Assembly (NCBI GenBank): GCA_013396755.1 | Contig: VWZF01007082.1 | Coordinates: 641,038-705,037 of the forward strand | Direction of reading: 5' to 3' | Length of the DNA: 64,000 nucleotides | From: Sclerurus mexicanus | Lineage: Eukaryota; Chordata; Aves; Passeriformes; Furnariidae | Shown: positions 37,335 to 50,117 of the stretch, piece after piece | Layout of the letters: every line of letters starts with the position of its first letter | Position numbering within the stretch: the stretch's first letter is position 1 | Made by a program: the position numbers and the translations under genes | The notes under the pieces: model-generated | Told to the model about the DNA's origin: nothing | Seen by the model: only the letters and a program-made list of their open reading frames with translations | Database searches by the model: none

Positions 37335-38016
37335 AGTACAGCAGATAAGAGAGTAAGTGAAGCCTAGGAACGACTTGTCTATTTAATAACTTGTCAGTAG
37401 CTTTCCCAGTAATTGCAGCCAACCTCCCCAGTTCCACCATGACACTACAACCCAAGCACACTGCTTATAGTTATATGAGAGCAGCATTTGGCAAGCTGTT
37501 TAAAATCTCCCTCAAACTTAAATTTACTATGAGAACTCTTGCTTTCAGAATCCGGCATCCCTTCCAGCTCATATGTTCAGACCCGTCGCAAAATATGTTA
37601 TATATACACGCACTAAACAGTTATATATACACTAAACATGTTCCTATTGTCACAGCCAGCCACATCTGTTGCTTCCGCATAAAAAAACAACACGTTCCTC
37701 AGTCTGTGAGTACATGCACAGTACCTTCATCATTATCATGGAAATAGTTTAGAAAAGAAAGGTTTTGAGAACTGGGATAAGATAGATTACAAAAAATCGC
37801 ATATCACTAGAATACCCCTTCTCTGACACGGCCTCCCTCACCTCCCATGGAAACAGCTGAGAGGATATTGTGCATACTGCTTATCTAGGTCATGGGCAAA
37901 CTTTCCTCAGAAACCATTAGTATGTTTTGTAAAATGCAGAACGATTCATCCAACCCAGCACACTTCCTGGAGCTCAGGACTGAGCAAAAAGCTGTAACAA
38001 TGTGTGAACTACTTAC

Positions 38017-38205
38017 CAAAGGCAGTCTCTCCCTGTTCAAGTTCTTGCTTCAGTCTGGTGTAATCATCTTTAATTCTCTCTAATTTTCGGACATTTCTGG
38101 CACTCAGAACTAACAGTTCACTGAGGAGTCCTTCCAGTCCCTCCTTCTCAGATGTTAATGATCTTATTTCTTCTGCAAGATCCTTGGCAGTGCCAAAATT
38201 ACTTC
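38017..38205 (-). CDS. DISC1: DISC1 exon 9 (human numbering), 189 bp
   Basis: The acceptor (acacacag) lies at 38206-38207 and the donor (gtaagt) at 38011-38016, both on the minus strand. The exon holds two leading bases, 62 codons and one trailing base, open throughout in the frame set by exon 8. Segments read TAKDLAEEIRSLTSEKEGLE and LLSELLVLSARNVRKL, very close to mammalian DISC1 (LTEEIRSLTSEREGLE, LLSKLLVLSSRNVKKL). The peptide is rich in Leu, Glu, Lys and Arg with heptad-like leucines and should form a coiled coil. The trailing phase-1 G should complete a Glu codon with exon 10, which I did not find to the left. Residues near the start of this exon are the human region of the common Leu607Phe variant. 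Confidence 0.94.
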
Positions 38206-40620
38206 CTGTGTGTTTTGTGGGGGGAAGAAAGAGGAAAAAGACAATGAAGGAGACACTTGCAACATCAGTAGGTTACATAGCAATCCCAGGAAATTAGGCA
38301 ATCATACTTCCCAACAGCAACTGAAAGACCAGTTTGGGGGAAAAAAAGAAAATCTGCTTTGCAAGCATCCATTTCATTAATATTACAAGAAAAATAATAA
38401 TTGTAACTGATTTAACCTTATACACAAAGAAATAGTATTGTTTTTAATTGATACAATTTACATTTCTGCAGGAAACATGTTCCTAAGGGTTCACACTTCA
38501 GAATATGTCATACGCTAATTCGTTGATCACTGCGGTGTGACCTGTCTGACCATATTCTTCTTTTCAAGTACACCTCAGCTCACAGTACTGTTGAAATAAA
38601 GGCTGTCAACCTGCTAGACCCTGAAGTACTTCCTCCCTGAACAACATAGCACTGTGTTGCTGTTCATAACAAGCACCAGAAGGTAGTTTATAAACGACAC
38701 AATGCATTTCCGAAAATGGCATGCACCTCATGGGGAGACCACTGGGAGATCTTCTTCTCTGAGAACATATTTAAAAGTCACAATTCTCTGCTTCTGGCTC
38801 TTCCTGAGGCATGAAATCCCAGAGCAGGGCAGAATACCTCAGCAGCACCGGCTCACACTGCTCTGCAGTTTTTAAAAATATTTGGCTCCTTTGGACAGGG
38901 ATCCAGAGTCAAAAGTTCAACTCCCAAGTGGTTTAGAGGGTAGCCTAGTAACATTTGCCCACTTAACTGCTCTCTAAACCATTTTTACAAGCAGCTGGAA
39001 TGTTTCTTTACTTCACAAAGAAGTCTTCCATAACACATAGAAAATGACAGTGAGATACTCAGGCATTACATTATTTTTAAATAGCAGTAGACTCTTACAA
39101 TGCTACATTTATATAGCTGTACCTCAGCCTTTTCAGTGCTTGAGATACTTGGCTGGGAAAAACAGAAACACAACAAGTGAACAAACAAAAAGCCCTCACC
39201 ACACTTGAATCGAAAGAATTCTTGACAAAAATAATTTCCATGAAGAATAGCCCAATAAAAAGAAAAGGATCCTGAGCACAAGACTTAAAGTCTGGCATCA
39301 TCCTAACTTAGAAAAAAAAAATTGGTGGTATGATCTAATATGTAAAGGCATCTAGTACGTAAAGGCACTTACAAGATTAAGCCCTGAAGTAAATATTAGC
39401 ATAAAACACATCCAGTCACACATACGTCTCATCAGCTTCTGAAGTATGTGCAATGGCTTTAGACTCCTGAAATCACTTTGGAATACCACCAGCATTATTC
39501 AGATATAAGGGTTTCCTGTGGGGTTTGTTTCAGGAATATAGTAAATTGTTGCTTAGACACAACAGATCAATTTAAAAGTTTATTTTCAAATCACTAAGAC
39601 ATAATCCAAACCATCCAAACCACATCCTAAATTGTGGCATTATGTGCTTTTGACCTGGTGTCTCAAAAGTGTTAGTCACAAAGTTGTAAAAAGGAATAGT
39701 TTGGCTGCTGTTCAGTTTCTTCAAGACAAGGAAGCAAGAATGGGATGCAAGTATTTACACTGGGCAGAAGATGGCAAACCACCACCATCAGCTGCCAAGA
39801 GAGGCTCCATTCCTCCAGAGTGCAAGAGCAAATGGAAGCACTTCCAGAAAATAATTACAACCATTCCCCTGGTGGAAACATCCTGTTGAAAACTCAAGCA
39901 GCCGTATGAGGGCAGGTGTGCCAAAAGGAAGCTGACTTTACAAAATTTTGGAAAATACCATATCAAATAAGTTTAAAGACTGAATATTGCTAAGTATGGT
40001 AGTCTTGCTTTATGTGTGGTGTTTTGGGCTTTATTTTAGTCCCAAGGCTATGGTAGTTTCAGTCAACCTCTTCCTCACTTAAAGTTGTCACTTCCTTGTT
40101 TCTCTTTCAGAGGTCAAAAGTCCCTTATTTCTAATTCCCAGCTAAAACCCTGTTTGCCAGTTCTGTCTTACAATGAATTATACAATTAAATAACCATAAA
40201 TATGCTTTACAAATAGTAGGATCTTATGGCTGACTAATGCATTTACTGGGACACAGCAGCACAAATTTTGTTGCCATGTCTCCAAATGGGCAAAACAAAG
40301 CAGAAAGATATGCAAGACAAGATCACTGGGAAAATGGCAGATAGTCAGATGCTTCTAAGGCAACAAGACTTAAGTCCAGCTTTATTCAATTGAACTCATC
40401 CCAAGCACCAAAGCACAAGAGCCTTAATAAAACATGAAGGCAAGAGAATCCTCATTAGAATCTGGAGCCTGCCCTTACATTTCAGAAGACAGGAAGGAAA
40501 AAGGTATGATATTGCATATGAAAGTTTTATATATACTGAATGGATCTTAATTCCCAGAGGAGGAGTTTATATCAAAACTGAGGCTATAAGGAAATGGCAT
40601 CAGATATATGCCCAAAAGCA

Positions 40621-40756
40621 AAAAAAAACAAAAACAAAAACAAAAACAAAAACAAAAACAAAAACAAAAACAAAAACAAAAACAAAAACAAAAACAAAAA
40701 CAAAAACAAAAACAAAAAAAAAAAAGAAAAAAAGGAAAAAAAAAAAAAGGAAAAAA
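40621..40756. repeat. (AAAAAC)n microsatellite with A/G-rich tail
   Basis: About fifteen uninterrupted copies of the hexamer caaaaa run to about 40714. They are followed by an A- and G-rich tract to 40756. The length suggests slippage and probable length polymorphism. Open frames through it (Lys-Asn or Lys-Gln runs) are artefacts of the repeat. Confidence 0.95.
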
Positions 40757-43700
40757 CCCCACCCTACCTGAAGCAGCTTCCCACGACAACTGAAATGTCC
40801 AAAAGTCTGCAGTCTCAGGAAAGCATATAAAACTTATGCACCACCAGTGAGTTCTGACCTCAATCACCACAACCACAGTAACTGCTTTCTAAATGCCATA
40901 AGAAGGTTGATTAAAAAATTAATATATAATCCATAGCTGCCAGTATTAAAAAGCATGCCCTCACAAGGTTATTTGTTGAGGGGAAAGTCACACTGGATGC
41001 CATAGAAACATTCTAAAGACATATGTCAAGGATTTTATTCGTATAACATCCTGAAAATGTTACAATTCCTCTTTTTAACGATAAAATAATTATTTTGCCT
41101 AAGTGAACACTAACTATTACTTTGTCAACCACTCAGAGCTGTGTTTTATACAGTCATACTAGTGAGAGAGTTCTAGTTGGGTGATAAAAGTCAGACCTAA
41201 CTCTTCCCAGAAAACTTAAAAATCACTGAAGCTAACAGGACTGGTTGCTCAGAAAACCTGTACAGAGACAACAAAGCTAAAGAATTAACAGTCTAACACC
41301 AAAGCTGAGATTCTGGACGAAGCCAAGACATGAGACAGGAATTCTATAAAGGGGACTGAATAGCAAAATGCCACTTTTCCCATCTTTTCTCCTGTCTCAC
41401 AGTGATGCTTACTAGAGATGTGCAATTTTAAGCCACTGCATTTAAGTTCTTATAAACATACTGAGTACAAACAAGTGCAGCAAATTTGAAGTATCCAGTG
41501 CTCTGAACAGGTAGAATAACATGCTTGCAGTACACTGTCATAAGGAATTGAGTATGTACACTTCACTTTGAGGGACTGAACATTATCGTTATCTAGAAGA
41601 CAGCAACAAAAAAAAACCAGTTAAAACTTCCTCCTTAATCTTGCCCTCTGGGTTTCTCTCCTTGCATGCATCCTTCATAACCCACTCTCTACAGACAGTG
41701 ACATCAGGTAAGCTCCAGCGGCTTGATGTGAATGCCAAAAATACCAGCCAAATCAAGCAAAACAACCCACGCTGTAATGGAAAAAAAAAAAAAATCCCCA
41801 GGCAGAAAGTAGCTATATAATTGCCTTTACTTACTGTAAACTAGCATATTTACCTTATTTCCTCTCCTCTTAAAATTCTACTTGTATGACTACAACTAAA
41901 TATTACTCTGTACATCAAATATATTTTATAGATATAGTTACATGCCATAAACTCATGCCTATTATAACAGCCAATGGTCAGATTTTCCTATATTGGGCAT
42001 ATTGTTGTCCATTTAGTAGCCTTGAAGTAAAATACCATTATTCTGATACCATTTGCCAGGAACAAATTGACTAAAAATATGTTTTGAATTCTGTCTCATA
42101 TTGCAAAAACCAACAAATGTGTTATTAATTGAACTTTATTAAATATTTCCCTATTCAAAATATAAGACAACAGGCCACAAATTTTTTACTCACATTTTTT
42201 CTCATATTTATGGCAGAAATTACATACACTCACAGTTGCCATTATTTATGCTTAAAGCACAGAGATAAGTCCCATTCCTACTGAAACTATGTTCACTGTA
42301 GTACAAAGGAGCAATTTTTGTATTAATAGTAAAGCATACCTATTGTACACTGGTTTGAATGTAAGAAAGAATAGATTGGTCATTCTTTACCATTATCTAC
42401 ACATTAATTCTTCATAGAAAAACAGCATTACTTTTAATAAATCGTAAGAAACCAAAAATTTACATTTTAGCTTAGAATATTTGCCACCATTGTATTTATC
42501 AACAGCACTGGAATCCAAGGCTGAAATCCTCTACCCAGCAATTAATGAGAATACAAAGTGCTTCTAACACCACAAAAGAAACTGAAGAAAATAAATATCA
42601 TTCATCTACTTGCAAGTAAAAGAGAAAAAGCTAAACACATGACAGAAATGTAAGATTCTGGAAGCACTGCCAATGTGTTTGCACCTCTGAAAAAATGAGG
42701 GACAGTCTACCATCTCCTGAAACATTTTACAGAATTACAGCATATTTGAATTGCAATTATTGCTTTTAAGCAATAACACGTGCCAACGCTTTTATGAAGC
42801 ATAACACAACCGAATGATTGATGTGATCCTGAAAGGTAATTGCCATCTAGAAGCAGACAAGAGACCCCACAGACATAAATTTGGAGAAGTAATTCTCAGC
42901 CATAGAGAGCATCTTGGACTGAATCAGTTCCCACGAAGCAACCTAAAAGAAAAACACCTTACAAATAAAGCATAATAACCTTTCAAATAAGTCAAAGGCT
43001 CAAGTGAACATTATAAGTAAGGCACAAATACACTGAAGAAAATGGCAGAAGTTTGGACGATGGCAATTCAGCAATACCGGGGCCCAACCTGTGCCAAGGA
43101 GCAATGGTTATTGGTGACAGGCCACCAGATACTCTCCAATGCCTGCCCTGGAGGTGTAGCCCAAGAGCACATTAGTGCTGGCAATTTACTATGTGCATTA
43201 GCCAATAAATGGTTATGGCAAGCCATGTATAATTTTCTTTCAACATGATGAAGGATGCTCAAGAGAAACGGACTCCAAGGTGCAAGGGTCACAAAATAGC
43301 AGACGTGCACACAGGCTTCTCCAAATAATCATTTCCCTCCCCCTCAGAGCTCCCACTCATCTTATGCCTTTCAATATCTGGTTCTTTTACATCTCCCCTC
43401 TTCTCCTGCCTTTGCCCCCAGTCACTACCACTACCAGCAGAGAGGAAGGGACTAGCGGAGAATAGGGCAACAGCCCAGACCTGATCACCACAATTCTGAG
43501 GGCTGCATGAAATCATCAACCCCCTTTTTACCAATCAGGCCAGGAAAGAAAACCAGAGAAAGACCTGGGAGAGAAATATTCATGCCACTTAGGTATAAAC
43601 CCCAAAAATGCATGCTCTGAAGTTCAGAAGGTTTGTCACCTTGCCTCGCTGGACACCTGTCCCCTTCCATGGGGGTTTTCTCACACCCCCTCCAGACCAC

Positions 43701-44032
43701 AGCACAGCCTTTCCATGGGGTGACAGCACCTTCCCTTCACAGGTCTCCCCACCTAGCATGTCTCCTTTGAGTACATAATGCCAGAAAAGGAACTGCCAAA
43801 GAGATAACTTGACCTTCTCTCCTGCTCCATGGATAGCCGCTTCGGTAACTGGAGAGAAAGAGAATAAGTTGCTACATGACTGACTTCTGCAACAGAAGCA
43901 AAGATTTTCTGCTGTCTGGTCACATAGCATGCTGAAACTTCACTTACAACAAATTACCTTTGAAGTTCACTGAAAGGCAGTAACATTCAGCAATCTCAAT
44001 TGGCAATGAGACTAAAAAGACAAACAGCACAG

Positions 44033-44607
44033 TGTCCTGTTTTGGCTGGGATACAGTTAATTTTCTTCTTAGTGGCTGGTTAAGTGTTGCATTTTAGACT
44101 CAGGCTCAGAATAATGTTGATAACACACTGATGTGTTAGTCGTTGCTCAGTAGTGCTTACCCTGAAATCAAGGACTTTTCAGTTTCCCATGCTCTGCCAG
44201 TGAGCAGGTACACCAGAAGCTGGGAGGGAACATAGCCAGGACAGCCGACCCAAGTTCAATAAAGGGATATTCCATACCACAGAGCATTATGCCCAGTATA
44301 TAAACTGGGGGGAATCAGCTGGAAGGGGCCAATCACTGCTCGTAAATGGGAATTGGTCAGTGAGTGGTGAACAACTCTTTATTGGTATTGTGCATCACTT
44401 GCCTGTCTTGGGATCTATGTCTGTCTCACTCTCCTTTTCACCACCATTATTATTGCTAATATTATTATATTTTATTTTGTTTCAATTATTACACTTTTTT
44501 ATTTCAATCCACAAGTTTGGTTTCTTTTTTCTTCCATTTCTCCTTCCCACTGGGAGCAGAGAGTGCCCATGCAGTAGTTATTTGCTGGCTGGGGATAAAC
44601 TACAACA
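44033..44607 (+). mobile_element. Solo LTR of an avian endogenous retrovirus
   Basis: This 575-bp element begins TGTCCTGTTTTGGCTGGGAT and ends GGGGATAAACTACAACA. Both ends match an LTR family common in bird genomes. The flanks carry a 5-bp target duplication with one mismatch (cacag at 44028-44032, catag at 44608-44612). A TATA-like box (tatataaa) is at 44297-44304. No internal retroviral genes are on either side, so this is a solo LTR left by recombination between two LTRs. It lies antisense to DISC1 in intron 8. A 5-bp duplication fits ERVL-type integration, but the class is an inference. Confidence 0.9.
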
Positions 44608-47536
44608 CATAGCTCACTGAAGTCTGAGTGACCATTTAAGAGTTGGTTTGGTGGACTCACTAGAATTATGTTTCAAATGAGTGAATAGGTGTGCCAAAAA
44701 GTACATCGCTTGCACCTACACACAGTGACAAGTTCTACTTCATGGAGCATAAAGTAACTGTGGTGGGAAGACATGCCAATACACAGCATTGTATGCAGGA
44801 GCCAGACATTACAGCCATGAAGTAGAATTAATCTCAATATTCCTCTGATCCATCAACTCAGACTGCTGCAGGAAGAATTGCAAAGTGTGGAACCAGCTAT
44901 GTCATCTGACAAGATGTCCAAACAACAATTCTCAGAAAGAGAAAAGTTGGTGGGGTAGAGGGGGTGAAACCAAAAAAAGAAATAAAAACAGAACAGGAGC
45001 ACCATTGCCTTCCAATGAAACACAAATTAAGACCTCTATGTGGCATGTCTGGGGAAGAACTCAACATCATGCCAAGAACTGTATGTCCATACCATACATA
45101 TTTCTGCATGAAACAACAGACTACAGCATAAGCATGAAAACAAGATATTAACATAAACCACAGATGGATGACTGAAAATGTCCTTCAGCCTACACTGGCA
45201 TCTTCCAGCCTGATGACTCTGTCTGCTTTCTAACATACTCATTCCCAACAGCAATACTTAGCATCAAAGCTGGAAAGCTGGAAGCTCTTTTTTTTACAGT
45301 TGCTTTCTGAGCCATGCCAAACTTGCCCTAAATGAACAAAGAGAGGGAAAGAGGCAACAGTCCTCACTTTAAGTCTTGTGAAATGTGCTATCTAGTATGT
45401 ATGTCATGCTATGTATAAACTATACTTCTATACTGACATTAGGAAAAAACCCTTATTGTTGTACTGCTGGAAATCATCCCATAACAGCATTTCCAAGCAG
45501 CTCCCACTCGCCAGTATTTAATGAAACAGAGGTAATGCTAATTATGGATGATGACACATGATCTCTCCCTGGTATAGACAGTTTTAAGAAACAAAAAACA
45601 TTTTTTAAACTACTTACAAGTCACCTCACTCTAACTTCTGTGTTTGGATCTAATTTGTATTTGCAAAGACATAAGGCAAGTTAATGACATGCATCTCAGA
45701 GATAATATATAATGAATTCAGTATTTCATTCATGCCTGCTTAGCTCCCTGCTAAGCCACTTTCTGGCTATCTAGTCCCATGCTATTACGCATTCTCAAGA
45801 GGAAAAAAAATCACAGAGAGTCTACGAAGGCAATGTAAAACATATCAAACAAACTCTTTTATTCAAATACAGGAAAAAGACAAAACAGCACGAAAATTCA
45901 TTTTAGTTTGCATCCTCCCTCTTATTACCAAATTATTTTCTCACTATAGAAAAATGAGAAACACACCACTTCTCATATATGATTCACTCTTCCCCAAATA
46001 ATGAAAATAGGTTTGAATAATATTTCTACTGTTATGTTCACACTTACACATTATTCTATTTGAATTTTCTTACCAACTTCCAATTATTTCATCTGAAATT
46101 TATTCCCTCAAAAAATTTCATGCTAAATAGTCACAAAATGGCAAAACAAAGGAGTATCATGTACTGTCATGTTCTTCCCATAACTAATGACAAAATTTTT
46201 ATGAGTATGTTAAGAGCTACTGTAAGAAGCAACTGTTAGAATAATCACATGCAGGTTTCTAAGCAGTGCCATTTAAGGCATTTTGTTGTAATAAAAAAAC
46301 CTACTAGATGCTGAACTATAAGATTATATCAATGAGTATTTACAAATGTGCATGTCAATAGTAACATCACATGCAATCAGGAGTACTTGTTGGCTATAAC
46401 TACCCAAAGCTACTGACTTAAAAACTGTGAACAATGTAAGATTCTACAAATTATCTTTGGAGGAAAATTCTGGACTAGAATCTCAGGAATATTAACTGCA
46501 AGATTTTTGTCAAAACAGGGCAATGAGAAGTGAGCTGTTGATATAAAAGATCTGAATTGTAACTGCTGATAGAAATACCTCTTAAAAATATAAGTATGGG
46601 CTTCTTTTCTTTTTCCCATATGAAATCTCACTGGGATTTAATTAAACCCACTGTATTTATTTTATGGCCTTAAATAATCCAAATATTCACAAACTGTCAT
46701 CTAAAATTAATTTTATACTCCTTCCCAGGATGAAATAATAAGGAGGAGAGACATTTATGTACATAGCATTGTCTCTTATGTCTTTACAGTGTCATTTATC
46801 ACATAGCCTTAAAATCCAATGTATTGTATTGACAGGACTAATAGAATTGTTATGCTTACATTGCATTTATTGTGGTATTTTCTTCCAAAAATAAGATCAA
46901 TTTGTACATTTTCTGTTGCAAATACATCAATAATTTAAATCAATGTATTTGGATTAGAAAGTAACATCCATGTAGAAGACAAATGTTGTCTGAAGCTAAC
47001 AAGGTAGCCATTAAAGACTGAAGTATGTATCAATGCTTTCCAAGCCACCACATCATTAATTTACCACATGTAAGCTCTGAAAACTGTTTGAATGAATTAT
47101 TCAATTGCTACAGGAAAAAAAAGTTGAAGTAACAGACATTTATCGCTGCCTGATGCCTCCAGACTAACTGAAAACCTCTATGACCACCAACATTAACTAT
47201 TGCTGCATATTTACATGTACACACTATAGTTCCTTCTGAATGCTATTCCAAGGTTATCCTTATAAAATTGCATATTACCCAAATGAACATTCTATCTTCA
47301 TTATATCCAGACTGTTCATGAACATTGTTAGCTGACTGACAGATCAGCACATATGTACACACAGTATCTTGCTTAAATCTTAACCAGTATTTAGAAGGTT
47401 AATACCTACTTGTTAATTATGACTTATTTAAGAGGTGTCATTCATTTACACCTAACACAGGAATACACAAAAAATGAGTAATTCAGCCTTTTTTGCATTA
47501 ACCATCGCTCAGTGTTTTCTGTCTTAAGTAAAGATA

Positions 47537-47571
47537 AAAAAAAAAATTAAAAAAAAAAAACAAACAAAACC
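47537..47571. repeat. A-rich tract
   Basis: Two runs of nine or ten A residues separated by a few other bases. It is low-complexity sequence, possibly a degenerate poly(A) tail, but no retrosequence is recognised upstream. Confidence 0.7.
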
Positions 47572-49391
47572 CCCACAACTATTTTTATCTCTTCCTTCCT
47601 CATTTTTCTTCTGCATTTACCAAATCTTTATTTCCTGACTTGCTTCTCTGCTAGTTGCAATTCACTCTGCATCCTGGTTTTAATGATTTTATTCACATCA
47701 TGCTCTAAGACTGAAATATTTCTGACTTTTTCAGGTTTGGTTTGGGGTTTTATGTATCTGTACCTTAAATGGAGGTGAAGAAATTACAGCATCCACTGTC
47801 ACCACATTACCTTTTGTCCTTGATTTTCAATCAGTGCCATCTAGAATTCTGCCTTAGTAACAAGTCATGACTGTACCATTCACAGTCACCAAAATTCCCT
47901 GAAGCAATATTTTCATAGCAAAATAAGAAACAGTGCTTCTTATCAGTACAAAGAACTTGCACAGATACTTCTTAAAAAGCATAGGCAAGCAGTCACAGTC
48001 AAAGCATTGTGAAAACAGTTCATAGAAACAGCAGTATTAACTTGCCTTTGGAATTCATTCCTGAAATAAGCAACCTCTTAAAAGCTAGCAAGTATAAAAT
48101 ACTGTTACGAATGTTTTGGAAACCATCCTCAAGTTGTCATTCACTCTCTCAAAGTGTCAGACTGAGATACAGCTTTCCTGGCCAAATACTTCCTACTGGC
48201 AGCATGAAGCGGTTGCACGTTTTGTTCTCAAGAAAGCCATAGAACGGCTGCGGAAAACTTTGACCCCATTTCTGAGAGTGAGAAAATTACCTACAATTGA
48301 ACAGCATATGTGTAGAGAAGGACGATTGCTCAGCTTACAGGTGGACAGAGAAATGAAGAGGATTTCCATTTTCAAAAAGATATGAGAAGTAAGGAAATTG
48401 AGCATGCTCAGCACCAATACAAGATCTGGGCCATAACTTCCTTTCGGATTTTGCTGAAGCCTGACATTATCCACTTCTGGCAAACAAACCATGTGACACT
48501 GCACAAGGTCTCATTTTAAAATAATTTGTGTGTGCATTATAGATTCTTGTATATAATTGAGGAGATAAATCACCTATGGAGAGCTACAGTATCTCACCTT
48601 GACAGACAAAAAAAACCCTGTAGCCTTTCTTTACATGGTGTAACACTGGAAAACTTGTACTCCAATCCACATTCCCTTCTACTCAGATTCCTCTCTTAGG
48701 CAGGTGTCTAGCAGAGAGAGACCTACTTAAACATTTGCAAATTGCTTGCTGAATTAGAAAACCCACCTCTTTCAAATTAAGAGAAAGAACTGTGCTTCAT
48801 CTTTTTATCTTGGCAAACAGTGCAGTAATCCCAAGTAGTCAAGCTGGTACGTATCAGACTCTGTAACCACATTTCAGTGTTTTGCTGGTTGTAAATAACA
48901 TGCATGAGTGCTCCAAGGACAAAATTGCTCCTTTGCTGCCAACATTAGTTGTTTAATGATCAGGACAGCAGAAGCTGCCAATTACTGTATTCTAGTTTAA
49001 AGTGTCATTTAAAGCCATACTTGTAATTGTGATACCTTAGTTATAAATTTATAACTTAGCTATAGAGCTCTAAGCATGCAACTTGTAGAATCTAGGAAAA
49101 GCTATTGATAATTATATACCAATTTCACCTATGGAAAAATACTATGTGTTTTGCATGTTTACTGCCTACTACACAGCATCCTCTCTGTCAGTAGTTCCAA
49201 ACTGCAGAGAAGGGCCTGAAGTACCTTAAACGAGACATGACACAGCCTCATTCTGCTGGACTTGCCATGACTGTAAGGCATCTACCCAAGCACATCAACA
49301 ACTTTTTCTAAATAGTGTGCTATGAAGAGGTTAGTAACTGCTCTAATACATCCCTTATCAATATTAATCCTTCTCATCACTTAAAACTTAC

Positions 49392-49494
49392 CTGAAACAG
49401 CCAGCATTTTTGCTTCAAGTAGAGCTGGTAGTTGAGTCTCAATGTCACTGACCTTCCTCCTCAAAGTACTGCAGAGTTTCTGACTTGTGCAAAC
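49392..49494 (-). CDS. DISC1: DISC1 exon 8 (human numbering), 103 bp
   Basis: The exon is flanked on the minus strand by an AG acceptor (caatttag) and a gtaagt donor. It starts in phase 0 and gives 34 codons plus one base. The peptide begins VCTSQKLCSTLRRK and continues VSDIETQLPALLEAKM. The second part is almost identical to mammalian DISC1 (V.DIETQLPALLEAKM), which makes this the strongest single piece of evidence for the gene. It ends in phase 1 after ...LAVS plus G, and joins exon 9 to give the Gly-Ser of GSNF. In human DISC1 this exon end corresponds to about residue 597, next to the intron broken by the schizophrenia-linked t(1;11) translocation. The predicted helix has hydrophobic spacing suited to a coiled coil. 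Confidence 0.93.
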
Positions 49495-50058
49495 CTAAAT
49501 TGAGGCAGACAGCCATGATATAGAATTCATTCAAGTAAAAGTGTAAGGCAGTTGAAATTGGGCTTCAAATGTTCTTGGTTTATAGACACGACATAATATC
49601 CTGCAGCAAGGTAAAAAAGCTTAATAAAAAGTGATGTCTTCACAGAAATACCCAACATGAATCAAAATTTCCAGGCTTTTGTGCACATTCTATTATAAAA
49701 ACAGGGAAAGGTATTAGCACAAGTTCCTGCATGAGAGAAGACACATTTCACTACTAGATACTGAGGCTGCATCTTACAAATTCTGTACAGTTTCAGTATA
49801 AACAGTGATGCTTGGAGCGGAGCATAAATAAACCAACATTTGGAGATTAAAATGCCATAACACAATGTACAGCAATTTTTATACAGGATATACCATGCTT
49901 GACATCTTAACTGGGAAAAAAAAAAAAAGGCAAAGCAGCCTTATTTCTGCACAGGCAATAAATAAGGCTATACCAGCTTGATACTGTACTTTGTTTCACA
50001 ATCGGGAGACATGGATGACTGGGATTCAGGTTTCTGACTGTCCCTTTATCTTTTTTTT

Positions 50059-50117
50059 NNNNNNNNNNNNNNNNNNNNNNNNNNNNNNNNNNNNNNNNNN
50101 NNNNNNNNNNNNNNNNN
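50059..50117. other. Assembly gap, 59 Ns, flanked by poly-T
   Basis: The Ns sit between a T8 run and a ttgttggggtttgggttttt segment, which leads into a long T homopolymer with one C interruption (50149-50179). The gap is most likely a homopolymer or GT-rich tract that could not be resolved. Confidence 0.97.

Larger units (their letters stand above)
1..38016 (-). other. DISC1 intron 9, partial (left edge of window)
   Basis: Sequence downstream of the exon 9 donor on the minus strand. I searched for the continuation of the protein (the segments after GETAF, including the conserved VWEADLEAC-like block) and did not find it, so this is taken as one intron of at least 38 kb. It contains CR1 fragments, a decayed RTE-like LINE, a telomere-like satellite, a CpG-rich patch and several hairpins, all listed separately. 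Stretches 1-6640, 7640-14580, 14830-22900 and 30840-35050 hold no gene I can support. An unrecognised exon in this interval would split it into two introns. Confidence 0.65.
38206..49391 (-). other. DISC1 intron 8
   Basis: This 11,186-bp intron separates exons 8 and 9. It is the avian counterpart of the human intron disrupted by the t(1;11) translocation. It holds an (AAAAAC)n array at 40621-40756, a solo LTR at 44033-44607 in the opposite orientation to the gene, and A-rich tracts at 41785-41795 and 47537-47571. A somewhat GC-richer stretch from about 42890 to 43900 includes a possible cryptic acceptor at 42942. Apart from these I see ordinary AT-rich intron. Confidence 0.82.

Noticed and set aside
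40547..40876. Open frames encoding Lys-Asn, Lys-Gln or Phe-Cys runs
   Set aside because: They are translations of the (AAAAAC)n microsatellite and its poly-A tail.
43042..43248. 68-codon plus-strand frame with a W-, Q- and A-rich peptide
   Set aside because: It looked somewhat protein-like, but no homologue is recognised and no splice or start context supports it.
50015..50060. MIR/SINE-like phrase (gactgggattcaggtttctg)
   Set aside because: Only about 25 bp resembles a known repeat, and the assembly gap follows directly.
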